Both the position numbers and the translations under genes were made by a program. Below the pieces are notes generated by a model. That model searched no databases. It saw only the letters and a list, made by a program, of their open reading frames with translations, and had not been told where the DNA came from. Of a stretch of 64,000 nt of DNA, positions 1 to 8,520 are shown in pieces. The stretch covers positions 2,232,001 through 2,296,000 of the forward strand of contig NC_089392.1 of NCBI RefSeq assembly GCF_003171515.1, written 5' to 3'. This DNA is from Pyrenophora tritici-repentis. Its lineage: Eukaryota; Ascomycota; Dothideomycetes; Pleosporales; Pleosporaceae. Each line of letters begins with the position of its first letter. The first letter of the stretch is position 1.

Positions 1-2
1 TT

Positions 3-302
3 AAGCTAGGACACGGATACTTCAACTCCTACCTAAAGAGATTTAAGAAACGAGACTCTAATCGCTGCACCTGCCAAAACATCCAAACGCCAGAACACCT
101 ACTACTGTACTGTCATCTATACAAAGACCATCGAAAAACGCTCCTACAAACAATCAAACATCGCCCAGTCACACTACCACTACTACTCCACACTAGTATA
201 GGTATAGAAGCAACCCTAGCTTCTATCACTAGCACCAGAATAGGAACAAGAAAATGGTACCTAGGACAGCCACCAGAAGACCTACAGAGAGACACTGTAT
301 AA
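3..302 (+). pseudogene. LINE ORF2 C-terminal fragment (LINE-1)
   Basis: The frame is open from the window edge to a TAA at 300-302. It encodes the last ~99 residues of a non-LTR retrotransposon ORF2. The residues CTCQ...TPEHLLLYC match the C-terminal zinc-binding (CCHC) motif that follows the RNase H domain in fungal Tad/I-type LINEs. The complete LINE at 37-43 kb has the equivalent CLCG...TPEHLVFC motif, but the surrounding residues differ clearly, so this is another subfamily. The rest of the element lies outside the window. Whether the full element is intact cannot be seen. Confidence 0.75.
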
Positions 303-800
303 AACTAAAACCACAACCCTCTCCTTTGCCACAAGAGCCCGCTGATACATCTCTTTCTACTTATCAAACTGCTCTTTAGCACCTGGCAACAAACAGATAC
401 AAGCTATCTTTTGTAGAAAAGCCAAAAACCATATTAGCGAACCATACCAGAAAACCATGTAAATTAGAAAAACTATTGGAACAAGGTCTCCTCTGGTGGT
501 ATGACTACCATAGGGAACCGAGTAGAGGTATGTTAGGTCACCACGTATTGGATTGAACTTCACTAAGAGCTATTGTTCTATCTACTTGTTGTTATGATGA
601 TCTTAGGACGTACATGACAGATCATCATTCCGCGTCGGTCCTTCTGCTCGGGCTTACTCCACGAACCTCACCTCGCCGACCTGGACTGAACCTAACATAT
701 TCTTAACAAAAACCAAGATAGAACGGCCTTCGGCCAAAGTCCTACATAGTCTCTGACTGAAAAAGGACTCTAATGGAATAATAATAATAATAATAATAAT
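303..800 (+). repeat. LINE-1 3' UTR ending in a (TAA)n tail
   Basis: About 475 bp of non-coding sequence follows the ORF2 stop and ends in an uninterrupted ATA/TAA trinucleotide run at 778-800. A short tandem tail is how I/Tad-type LINEs end, so position 800 is taken as the 3' boundary. The next base begins an LTR remnant, indicating that the LINE inserted into an older LTR. Confidence 0.6.
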
Positions 801-834
801 CACTTTTGTACAATATCTCATCTAATCTAACAAC
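801..834 (-). repeat. Copia LTR remnant
   Basis: These 34 bases are the reverse complement of the first ~33 bases of the Copia-1/3 LTR as read on the + strand, with two differences (TGTTAG for TGTCAG, TGTAC for TGCAC). The remainder of the LTR is missing where the LINE tail begins. The 120 bp to the right (835-956) contain an imperfect palindrome around 858-886 (GGTTATTC...GAATAACC) but nothing I can assign. Confidence 0.5.
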
Positions 835-956
835 AAGCTATCTCGTGCTAAAGGTTATTCGGAGAGCGGCTCGGAATAACCTTCTGCCTATGGACTGTGC
901 GGATGGTCGAAGCGTCGTTCGGACCGAGATATCATCGAGGATTCACCAACTGGGCT

Positions 957-1643
957 CTAGCCCATCACAACGAACGGTGGTAGAGACCAGCCAGACGCAT
1001 TGATGCACTCTATCGCTGTTACCCACTCGCGATTGCCTGGCTGTACGATAACTGCTCTGCCAACTCTGTCAGAGCTAGTCACAACTTTTGACGTTGCAGC
1101 GACGCCTATAGCGAAGCCAGTCTTATTAAAGTTGTAGATATCCTGGTCTAGCACGCCGTACGTCTGGCGCGTCTCCTCTACTAGCTTAAACCACGCTACA
1201 ATGGCGATAGGATCCTTAGAGTTAGCGCGCTAGCTATTAAGCCTTCTACTCCACTTTGTCTGAAGCTCTGGCTGGCTCTAGATAAAGCGCGACATTTAGT
1301 TCTTGCTAACAGGTTGCGGAGGTGGATCTTGGCCACGCGCAGCGAGTAGAGTGTCTGCCATCCGTCGCACGTCGATAATATGGGGCGGAAATCCTCGTCG
1401 ATCAAGGTCTAGGATCCACTGCACGAGAGACTGCTCCTCGATAGGTGATAGCTTACGCCTAGTAGATAGAATCTCTGATCGTGGCTGGACACCGTGGAGG
1501 CGCGTCTGGAGAGTTGATTTTGGCACGTCATACGCTGCTGCAAGTGCGCGCACTGATTGTTTTGGATTATTACGATAGGACGCTATAGCAAGACTTAGCC
1601 TGCCTTCACGAGAAGTCTGTATAGAGCGTTGTCGTCGCGGCAT
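957..1643 (-). pseudogene. Fot1/pogo-like transposase, 5' fragment
   Basis: One minus-strand frame of 229 codons from an ATG at 1643 is interrupted by in-frame stops near 1295, 1278 and 1230 and is truncated at 957. The N-terminus (MPRRQRSIQ...) reads as an HTH/psq domain, followed by a CENP-B-type DNA-binding segment (LVQWILDLDRRGFPP). The start of a DDE_1 catalytic domain follows (DIYNFNKTGF, IQ/VQPGNREWVTAIECIN). The second and third catalytic Asp are missing. The element's right end should be the TA at 1693-1694 that it shares with pogo-1, and 1667-1692 would then be part of its terminal repeat (inference). Stops replacing Trp/Gln/Lys codons suggest RIP. Confidence 0.75.
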
Positions 1644-1793
1644 TGTGGTAGTTGTGCAGAGCGTCGGGTCAAGTTTCGTGGGGCGGCCAGCTTACCCGAG
1701 GTGGGACGCGTGATGCTCGGGGACGCGTGATGCTCACCCCACCACAACAACAACATTTTTCCTGTATCTTGAACACGCGACACCTCGCCCAAT

Positions 1794-2464
1794 ATGGATC
1801 CAATTAATGCAGCGATTGAATTTTTAGAATCGCAGCTATCGAATGCATAGTCCTGGTATACAAAAGTCGCTGCGCAGTTTGGTGTATCACGACACACGCT
1901 CGCTCGCTAACACTAAGGCAAATGTTTCTTACATGCCACTAAATTACTCAACCAGCAATTACTTAGTTAACAACAAGAGTTAGATCTCGTAAACTACATT
2001 AGATAATTAATAGAGGAGGGCTTGCCACCTTCTAGGCGTATGCTACAAAATTTCTGCACATCTATTGCTAAGAAGCCTGCCTCCCTACGTTGGGTGTCGC
2101 GCTTCCTTTAGCGTCACAAAGATGAGCTGAAATCACATCACGGCAAGGGGAAGGACCGACTCCGCCACAAGGCAGATTCCCTATACAAGTACGAGCACTG
2201 GTTTCAAGATTTAGCTAGGATCCTTCTTAAATATCACGTTAGGCCGGGTGATATATACAATATAGATGAGAAGGGCTTCCACCTTAGTAGAGGTGAAGGT
2301 ACCTACAGAGTCTTTAGTAGGGACTTATAGGAGCGAGGGGGTCGTTGTTAACCTATACAGGACGGATCTAGAGAGTGGTTAACAGTGATAGCGGCTGTAT
2401 GTGCTAATAGGAGCGTAGTCCCACCTACTATACTATACGCCTCGCCTTTAGGCAACATTCAAGA
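1794..2464 (+). pseudogene. pogo-1 transposase, N-terminal part
   Basis: An ATG at 1794 opens a frame starting MDPINAAIEFLE, which parallels MDPIQAAIEDIE of the intact transposase at 14706. It continues through the HTH and CENP-B-like segments (LDLVNYI..LIEEGLPPSRRM) and the first catalytic motif (DIYNIDEKGF), then DGSREWLTVIAAVCA. It carries several in-frame stops and is cut at 2464 by Copia-1. Substitutions against pogo-2 are mostly C-to-T before A and G-to-A after T, the RIP pattern. The protein would also be non-functional without the insertions. Confidence 0.8.
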
Positions 2465-2628
2465 TGTCAGATTAGATGAGATATTGCACAAAAGTGATGG
2501 ATGTTCATGATTGATTGTATTGTTCTCTGTTCTAAGGTGCGCGCTGAGAGTTTTGTTCTGCTAAGACGCTAACCCATTATTAGCTAGCGGTGTCGGCACT
2601 TTCGGCTCGACACGCCTGCTATCTGACA
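2465..2628 (-). repeat. Copia-1 3' LTR
   Basis: 164 bp, identical to the copy at 7564-7727. It starts TGTCAGATTAGATGAG and ends GCTATCTGACA on the + strand. On the coding (minus) strand it is the downstream LTR, preceded by the purine-rich tract AAGCTGAGGGGGTG. Confidence 0.95.
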
Positions 2629-2682
2629 CACCCCCTCAGCTTGGAAGGCATATTGCAAGCTGCATAAACTGGTTGATCGATC

Positions 2683-5600
2683 CTACATAATGAGGCCTTC
2701 CAGTTGCTCTTGCACCTCCTTAAGCTCAATCTCTCTGAGCGGGGCTTCTTCGCGCTCGACGAGTCCCAGTTGATCAAGGAACCTGGCCCATTTATTGGCT
2801 GGCAGTGGCTTTGTGAACCCGTCTGCGATCATGTTGTCAGACGGCACATACTCTACCTTGATCACCTTTCGGGTAACCTCTTGTCGTAGCCAGTGATTGT
2901 GTATATCAACGTGCCGAAGTTTTGTTTGAAGTTTGGCTACGTCCTCTGTGACTAGTCGGATGGTCTGTTGGTTGTCGCATTTGATTGTGATTGTTGGATC
3001 GCTCAGAGTTACCCGAAGCTCCCTCAGCAGTCGCGACGTGAATATGGCCTCCTTGGCCACCTGGGAAAGAGCAAGTAATTCTGCTTCCGTGGTTGAAGTA
3101 GTAACGGTATCCTGCTTGCTTGCTCTCCAGGAGATGAGGCCGCCAAACAGCTTAATGGCGTAGCCTTGTGAGCTCTTCCTGTCCAGGGTGTTGTCTGCAA
3201 ATGATGCGTCACTTGCTACTTGAAGACCTTCACCTGTGCCTAGCTCCAGAGCTAGGTTCATTGTCTTTCTTAGGTAGAGTAGTACGCGGTCCGCTGCCTC
3301 TTGATGTTCTATGCTTGGATTGACTAGGAACCGAGCGAGGCGCGATGTTGCGAAGGCGATGTCGGGTCTTGTGGTGACTGCTGCGAACAGCAGAGATCCA
3401 ATCTTGCGTTGGTACTTGCTGACTTCAGCTGGTGCTGCGAGTCCTTTTCGTGGTCGGAGTTCGATGCCTGACATTGGCGTATCATGCCTTACATTTTGGT
3501 GGTTGATGAGTTGACTGATTTTGTCGACGTATGCAGCTTGAGATAGCTGTATGGTCTTCTGCTTGCGATTGCGCATGACCTCTACGCCGAGAAACCACTG
3601 TAAGTCGTCTCCTCCCGTACAAGCGTATTTTTCTTGGATCCGGTTTATGGCCTTCATTGCCTCTGATTCTTGCTTTGAATGGTACGCAACGATGATATCG
3701 TCCACATAGAAGAAGATGATAACTCCGTCCTTGATCATGCAGCATGGCTCCTGTGGTATTTGTTGAAACCCTATCGAAGCAAGAGTTGCGGTGAATTCTT
3801 TCTGCCACAGTGATGGTGAGATCCGGAGCCCGTAGAGTGCCTTTTGCACTTTGAGTAGAGTGCCAGGCTTCTGATATCCTTTTGGCATCCTCATGTATAT
3901 TTCTCTGTCGATTGCAGCATGCACAAAAGCATTAGTGACGTCGTATTGCTTCAGCTCAAGATCGTATTTGGCGGCGATTGCCATGAGCATTCTGAATGAG
4001 CGTCCTGCCAATGTTGCTGCATATGTGTCTTGGGAGGTTATGTTGCGTTGTTGATCTCCCCTTACCACCAATCTTGCCTTGCATTTGATGAGGCGGTGAT
4101 GCTTGTCGAGTTTGTAGGTGTATACCCACATACAGTCTAGAATCTGGTGCCCTGCTCGTTTGACTGGTGATGCTTGGACCTCAGTCCATGACTTCATTTG
4201 TTGGTGACTCTGAAGGTGTGTCTTTTCTGCTTCCTTGAACATTTCGTATAGTGGATGGTCTTCTAGCTTTGAGTATGCTGTTGGGAGTGGCGGTAGCTGG
4301 TTGCGATGGGGCTTGATTCCCTTGGATAGCAGTCTCTTCACCTGAGCCTTATCGATTGGCTTTCCTTCGTGTTGACCAATGTGTCCTGATTCGGTGCCGG
4401 CCATGAATGCGGCTGCCCATGGACTGGTCATTGATGTTGATTGGTTGGACATGTTCGTCATATCCTCGTTGTTCACCTCTCCTTGAACTAGCAAGGCCAC
4501 AGGTGGAGGAGTTGGTGGCGGGGTTAGATATGCCTCTACCACCTTCCTTCCTTGGTGGTATCTGGTTTTCTGAGTGCGCGGGCTCTCTTCCTGCGTCGTA
4601 TCGTCCTCGTAGAACGTCTCGGTTTCTGGTTGTTGGCTCTGAGTACCTGGGAGTTCGACTGTTCTCACCCAAGTTGCGATTTCCTCTAGGGTGTTGTGCA
4701 TGAGATTGTCCATCAGGTCCTCAGTCTTGCCGTTGAAGATTGTGTCTTCGTCAAACACTACGTCGCGAGTGCTGATTACCTTTGCCATGGATGGGATCCA
4801 TATGCGGTAAATGTTCGTTGACTGGTATCCCACTAGGTATCCAATCCAGGCCTTCGGATCTAGTCTCTGTAGCCTGGACTTTCCTCTGTGGGTGTCGTCT
4901 GTCATTGCGAAAGCCTTACACCCATATGCTTTTAGGTGAGCTTGATTTGGTTTTCGAGGTCCGGTGACTATGCCGTTGATGGCAGCTGCGCGTGTAAAGA
5001 ATATTTCGTATGGTGTCTTCCAATTGTTTGGGTAATTTGGCGTTCGATTGTATAGGTATACCGCCGCTCTGGTAGTTTCTGGCCAGAGTTCCCATGGAAG
5101 GTTTGCATCCAGTCGAATTGCGCGTGCCTTTTCTTTTATAACACCCCCTGAGCGCTCGGCTCCTCCGTTTTGAGCTTGAGTATCTGGAGCGGAGGGCTCG
5201 AGTTTGATTGATAGGGACGTGCACCATTTTTCGACCTCTTGTTTGACGGTAACGATCTCGTTGTCAGTCTCGATGACTTTGACTGTGATGTTGAATTGTT
5301 TCTTCATGAACTGGACGAAGAGGCCTAGGAGGCGAATGATTGAGCGAGCCGGTCTGTTGTCCTTGAAGTAGAAGTCCCATGTGTATCGGGACCGTCGGCA
5401 AGTGACCAGCATTTGGCTCTTCTCCTTGGTGAAACTGCCGTCCTCATACTCATGGAAGTCGATGGCTACCCTTTCACCTGGCCCTTCGTCGTTCAGTCTG
5501 GGCGTCCTGCGTATTTGTCGTTTCGATTTTGACCTGCCGCAGGCGTCACACTCCACGGTAGTGATGCCCTTGATCCTCACCCCCTCAGATTGCTGCACGA

Positions 5601-6129
5601 GGTGCTCGATCGCGGACGGCCCGGGATGTCCGAGTCGTTTGTGCCATAATATGGCAGTAGCCTTTTGTGGTGATCGTTTGGCTCGATTCATACGCACATG
5701 AAAGGCTGAAGTTGATGTAGTAGGTGGCTCGATAACCCATTGCCCATAGTGTTCCGATAAGGTGGCAATGGTTGAACCATCCCATCGTCGTAGGCTTGTC
5801 GGGTCTTCTCGATTGTCCCACCATATACCTTGTCTTCGGAGCAGCCTGAATGATACGAGGCTGCAGAGGAAGTCTGGGCACCAGGCAACATTGCTCAGGT
5901 GTAGAATTTGTTTGCCCTGAGCCCTCTCTGCCGTCACCTTGACTGCTCCGTATCCTTGTATCCAAACCCTTGAGTTGCCAGCCCAAATGTAATCTCCCAT
6001 CGCAGGCGGGCGTACGTCTTCGAGCCTTGAGAGGTTGTTGCAGATGTGCGTCGTCGAGCCAGAATCCAGGATGAATGCATCCTTTAATGGGTATCCTTGA
6101 TTGCTCGCATTGAATGCCGCTTTCATCAT
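2683..6129 (-). CDS. Copia-1 pol (protease, integrase, reverse transcriptase, RNase H)
   Basis: This is the 1148-residue pol region of a Ty1/Copia element. In order it shows aspartic protease DSGST (residues ~22-26), GAG-pre-integrase LWHKRLGHPG (~160), an integrase core with the Asp of AIDFHEYEDG, ETDNE and GGAERSGG, and Copia-type RT with ARLVVRGD, FVHAAIDREIYMRMPKGY and the catalytic FYVDDI box. RNase H follows, with ASDASFADN, TTEAELLAL and VDIHNHWLRQ. The frame is the same as gag (7518-6166), with one TGA between them, so it is probably made as a Gag-Pol readthrough product rather than from its own ATG. No internal stop is present. Confidence 0.93.
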   Translation of the reverse strand: MMKAAFNASNQGYPLKDAFILDSGSTTHICNNLSRLEDVRPPAMGDYIWAGNSRVWIQGYGAVKVTAERAQGKQILHLSNVAWCPDFLCSLVSFRLLRRQGIWWDNREDPTSLRRWDGSTIATLSEHYGQWVIEPPTTSTSAFHVRMNRAKRSPQKATAILWHKRLGHPGPSAIEHLVQQSEGVRIKGITTVECDACGRSKSKRQIRRTPRLNDEGPGERVAIDFHEYEDGSFTKEKSQMLVTCRRSRYTWDFYFKDNRPARSIIRLLGLFVQFMKKQFNITVKVIETDNEIVTVKQEVEKWCTSLSIKLEPSAPDTQAQNGGAERSGGVIKEKARAIRLDANLPWELWPETTRAAVYLYNRTPNYPNNWKTPYEIFFTRAAAINGIVTGPRKPNQAHLKAYGCKAFAMTDDTHRGKSRLQRLDPKAWIGYLVGYQSTNIYRIWIPSMAKVISTRDVVFDEDTIFNGKTEDLMDNLMHNTLEEIATWVRTVELPGTQSQQPETETFYEDDTTQEESPRTQKTRYHQGRKVVEAYLTPPPTPPPVALLVQGEVNNEDMTNMSNQSTSMTSPWAAAFMAGTESGHIGQHEGKPIDKAQVKRLLSKGIKPHRNQLPPLPTAYSKLEDHPLYEMFKEAEKTHLQSHQQMKSWTEVQASPVKRAGHQILDCMWVYTYKLDKHHRLIKCKARLVVRGDQQRNITSQDTYAATLAGRSFRMLMAIAAKYDLELKQYDVTNAFVHAAIDREIYMRMPKGYQKPGTLLKVQKALYGLRISPSLWQKEFTATLASIGFQQIPQEPCCMIKDGVIIFFYVDDIIVAYHSKQESEAMKAINRIQEKYACTGGDDLQWFLGVEVMRNRKQKTIQLSQAAYVDKISQLINHQNVRHDTPMSGIELRPRKGLAAPAEVSKYQRKIGSLLFAAVTTRPDIAFATSRLARFLVNPSIEHQEAADRVLLYLRKTMNLALELGTGEGLQVASDASFADNTLDRKSSQGYAIKLFGGLISWRASKQDTVTTSTTEAELLALSQVAKEAIFTSRLLRELRVTLSDPTITIKCDNQQTIRLVTEDVAKLQTKLRHVDIHNHWLRQEVTRKVIKVEYVPSDNMIADGFTKPLPANKWARFLDQLGLVEREEAPLREIELKEVQEQLEGLIM

Positions 6130-6162
6130 GCCCTCGTCCAGCCTCGAGATCTCGCGTCCATC

Positions 6163-6168
6163 TAGTCA
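6163..6168 (-). promoter_or_regulatory. gag-pol stop with UGA-CUA readthrough context (Copia-1)
   Basis: On the minus strand the gag stop TGA (6168-6166) is followed directly by CTA, and the pol frame continues in phase (LDGREISRLDEG...). UGA CUA is the best-known leaky stop context in viruses and in fungal and animal genes. The same hexamer occurs at this place in Copia-2 and Copia-3. Confidence 0.6.
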
Positions 6169-7518
6169 ATCAGTGACTGAGTCCGGTGTTTGTGATGTCG
6201 TAATGTAGGGTGTAATTGATCGTGATGCCGTAGTTAGGCGTGGTCGCTTCGTTTCCAGGTTTGTTTCCTGTATTATTCTTTGTAAGTCTGCATCATGCTG
6301 AAGTTTGTACTGTACCAGCTTTGTGATGTGTTTGTTCGGTTTGAACCAATCTGGGGTCTCCAAAGTTGGGTTGACATAGTAGCAGCTACTGATGTCATGG
6401 CGTTGTTCACAAGCAGGACATATATCGCCAGCTTCTGCTGTATTCCTTTTCTGGAATTGCTTGGACTTGTTGCCAGGTGCATTCATTTTGCGTTTGTTTG
6501 TTTGCCTTTGGTTTCCCTGGCTAGGGTTGGTAGATGGCGCTCTAATTTGCACACTTGAGGCGTCCCCCTGTGTGTTCGAGTCGGATTCACCGCTCGCCGC
6601 GTAGGCTGCTTCACCCGTCATAAAGGCACTTCTTGATTTGCCTCGTGTTGGGTGAGCTAGGCTCATATGTTCGCGGAAGAGTTTCATCATCTGCCTTCTT
6701 TCTATATTGTTCCGGTCGCTTCCCGCTCCAGTGAATGTTGCCATCCATGCTGGGGCAATCTTAGAGACTGCTTTTAGGAAGTCGTCCACAACCAGCTTGC
6801 TTTGTATCACGTCCCCTATCTTTAGGGCTTCGGCGCGAGTTGCAGCTTGGTCGTATTCGCTGAGCCATGATTCCCAATTTTGCGGGCTTCTCATAGGTCT
6901 CAAGGAATCGTGGTACCTCTCTCGTACCCTTCTGATCTCATCGTCGAGGTCTACTCCAACTGCTACCTGGAGGTTTGTGATCCAGGTGCGGAGAGTTCCA
7001 TGTTCCTCAAAGCAGCTCACTTGAAGGTGTGGGCTAACTGTTGCATTCAGGTGTCTGATCATTGCCGCAATGTTTGTGCGTTCGTCTCGATAGTTTCGTT
7101 CGCGTATTTTGTATGATTCAAAAACCATCTTGAATTCCCTTGAGTCCCCATCGTATGCCTCCTTCCCCTCCGCTGAGAGTTCTGAGTATCGAGCTGGTAT
7201 GGCTGGAGTTTGAACAGCAGGGTTGACTATGTCAACTGTATCTTGTGTAGGCGCTCGGGCATTGGCTCTCGCGGTTCGTGTAGAGGAGGATGGAGCTGAT
7301 GATGTATTTCTCAGAGCAGCGGCTGGTTCATAGTCGGATACGAGTGGAGGGAGAGGTTCGGTCGGCTTTGTACGAGGCTGAGTGTTGCCCGCTGGATCTA
7401 CAATGTCCCAGATCTCTAGGGCTTCGCATTGCATCTTGATTTGGCGGTACCAGGGGATCCATTTGCTCGAGTCGGTGAGGATGACTGTTGCGTCCCTCTG
7501 GCTCTGGTTTGTCGCCAT
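6166..7518 (-). CDS. Copia-1 gag
   Basis: This encodes the Gag capsid/nucleocapsid polyprotein of about 450 residues. The frame is open into the 5' LTR. The start chosen is the ATG at 7518 (MATNQSQRD), because the upstream ATG at 7590 lies inside the LTR. The N-terminal half has the typical Copia gag sequence (VILTDSSKWIPWYRQIK, UBN2-like). Near the C-terminus is a zinc knuckle, CPACEQRHDISSC. It ends at the leaky TGA at 6166-6168. Confidence 0.88.
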   Translation of the reverse strand: MATNQSQRDATVILTDSSKWIPWYRQIKMQCEALEIWDIVDPAGNTQPRTKPTEPLPPLVSDYEPAAALRNTSSAPSSSTRTARANARAPTQDTVDIVNPAVQTPAIPARYSELSAEGKEAYDGDSREFKMVFESYKIRERNYRDERTNIAAMIRHLNATVSPHLQVSCFEEHGTLRTWITNLQVAVGVDLDDEIRRVRERYHDSLRPMRSPQNWESWLSEYDQAATRAEALKIGDVIQSKLVVDDFLKAVSKIAPAWMATFTGAGSDRNNIERRQMMKLFREHMSLAHPTRGKSRSAFMTGEAAYAASGESDSNTQGDASSVQIRAPSTNPSQGNQRQTNKRKMNAPGNKSKQFQKRNTAEAGDICPACEQRHDISSCYYVNPTLETPDWFKPNKHITKLVQYKLQHDADLQRIIQETNLETKRPRLTTASRSITPYITTSQTPDSVTD

Positions 7519-7563
7519 TATTGCGTGTTCGTTGCTCGTTATAGAGGCAGTGAGACTCTTAAT

Positions 7564-7727
7564 TGTCAGATTAGATGAGATATTGCACAAAAGTGATGGA
7601 TGTTCATGATTGATTGTATTGTTCTCTGTTCTAAGGTGCGCGCTGAGAGTTTTGTTCTGCTAAGACGCTAACCCATTATTAGCTAGCGGTGTCGGCACTT
7701 TCGGCTCGACACGCCTGCTATCTGACA
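7564..7727 (-). repeat. Copia-1 5' LTR
   Basis: 164 bp, identical to 2465-2628. The CAAGA target duplication follows at 7728-7732. The sequence just inside it on the coding strand (ATTAAGAGTCTCACTG) does not begin with the TGG of a classical tRNA 3'-end primer site. Confidence 0.95.
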
Positions 7728-7740
7728 CAAGAGCGCTAGG

Positions 7741-7902
7741 CACAGTCCGCAACAATCAATTAAGTGGGTCCTAGAAGGTTCAGATTGGATTGATTGATTA
7801 CCGCTTTAAGCCTAGTAGTTACCTATAGGAGTTTAAGCCCTACCTAGATAGGTAAGTGGGTCTAGGAGAGTGACCGGATTGAATTGATTGTTGCGGAGTC
7901 TA
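7741..7902. repeat. MITE-A (hAT-type, 162 bp)
   Basis: This short non-coding element has ends CACAGTCCGCAACAATCAAT and ATTGATTGTTGCGGAGTCTA. It is flanked by a perfect 8-bp duplication, GCGCTAGG (7733-7740 and 7903-7910), and sits in the pogo-1 transposase. It is identical over all 162 bp to MITE-C at 43451-43612. The 8-bp TSD and terminal repeats place it with hAT transposons. Its ends do not match hAT-1 or hAT-2 of this window, so its transposase source is elsewhere. Confidence 0.9.
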
Positions 7903-7910
7903 GCGCTAGG

Positions 7911-8301
7911 TAAAGGATATTAAGTACGAGGACAATCAGGTAATGGTAGGCAGTACCGAGACGGGATAGAGCAATAACAAGGTAGGCGTGGCTTGGCTGG
8001 AGGACGTGTTTGATAGGTATACAAAGGACAAGGCCCCCCTACGTCACCGACTACTCCTCCTGGACGGCCACTTATCCTATTAAACCCTAGAGGATCCTAC
8101 CCTTGTTACTACCTCCTCATAGTAACCACACGTTGCAGCCGCTAGATGTAGGGCTCTTCTTACCCCTGAGTTCTGCGTACAGCCACCAGCTCGAGGAGTA
8201 CCTTGCCAAGACCTAAGGGCTCCTTTCACTTAAGAAGGGAGACTTCTATCACCTATTTAAGCAAGCCTAGGACACCTCCTTCACCGCCACTAACGTCTAG
8301 T
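7911..8301 (+). pseudogene. pogo-1 transposase, central part
   Basis: This continues the catalytic domain of pogo-1 between MITE-A and Copia-2. Recognisable pieces parallel pogo-2: LAWLEQVF-like residues, LLLLDGHL..., the LQPLDV motif (TGCAGCCGCTAGATGTAGGG near 8134) and LKKGDFYHLF. Several stops and small indels are present. It ends at the CTAGT target duplication of Copia-2 (8297-8301). Confidence 0.75.
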
Positions 8302-8465
8302 TGTCAGATATAATGAGATATTGCACAAAAGTGATGGATGTTGATGATTGTCTGTATTGTGTTCTGTCTATCGTGTGTCCGCGCTTGTGGCCCTCTTGAG
8401 GGGCGCACTGACCCTCTCTACGCTGATTGGTTGCTGCCAACGTCGAGTAACCCTGCTATCTGACA
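8302..8465 (-). repeat. Copia-2 3' LTR
   Basis: 164 bp, identical to 13382-13545. It is followed by the polypurine tract (complement CACCCCCTCAGCTTGG at 8464-8479). Confidence 0.95.
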
Positions 8466-8520
8466 CACCCCCTCAGCTTGGAAGCCCTGATTGCAAGCTG
8501 CATAAACTGGTTAATCGATC

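Larger units (their letters stand above)
2465..7727 (-). mobile_element. Copia-1: complete Ty1/Copia retrotransposon
   Basis: This element of 5263 bp has identical 164-bp LTRs and a 5-bp TSD, CAAGA, at 2460-2464 and 7728-7732. The LTRs begin TGTCAGAT and end ATCTGACA. The order on the minus strand is 5' LTR, gag, pol, polypurine tract (complement at 2629-2643) and 3' LTR. Gag and pol are both open, separated only by the conserved TGA, so the copy looks potentially autonomous. Identical LTRs imply recent insertion. It interrupts pogo-1. Confidence 0.95.

Noticed and set aside
4349..4703. Open frames of ~100 codons on both strands, repeated in all three Copia copies (e.g. 4407-4703, 10245-10541, 32871-33167)
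   Set aside because: They overlap pol in other frames and are conserved only because the DNA of pol is nearly identical there; no start context or domain.
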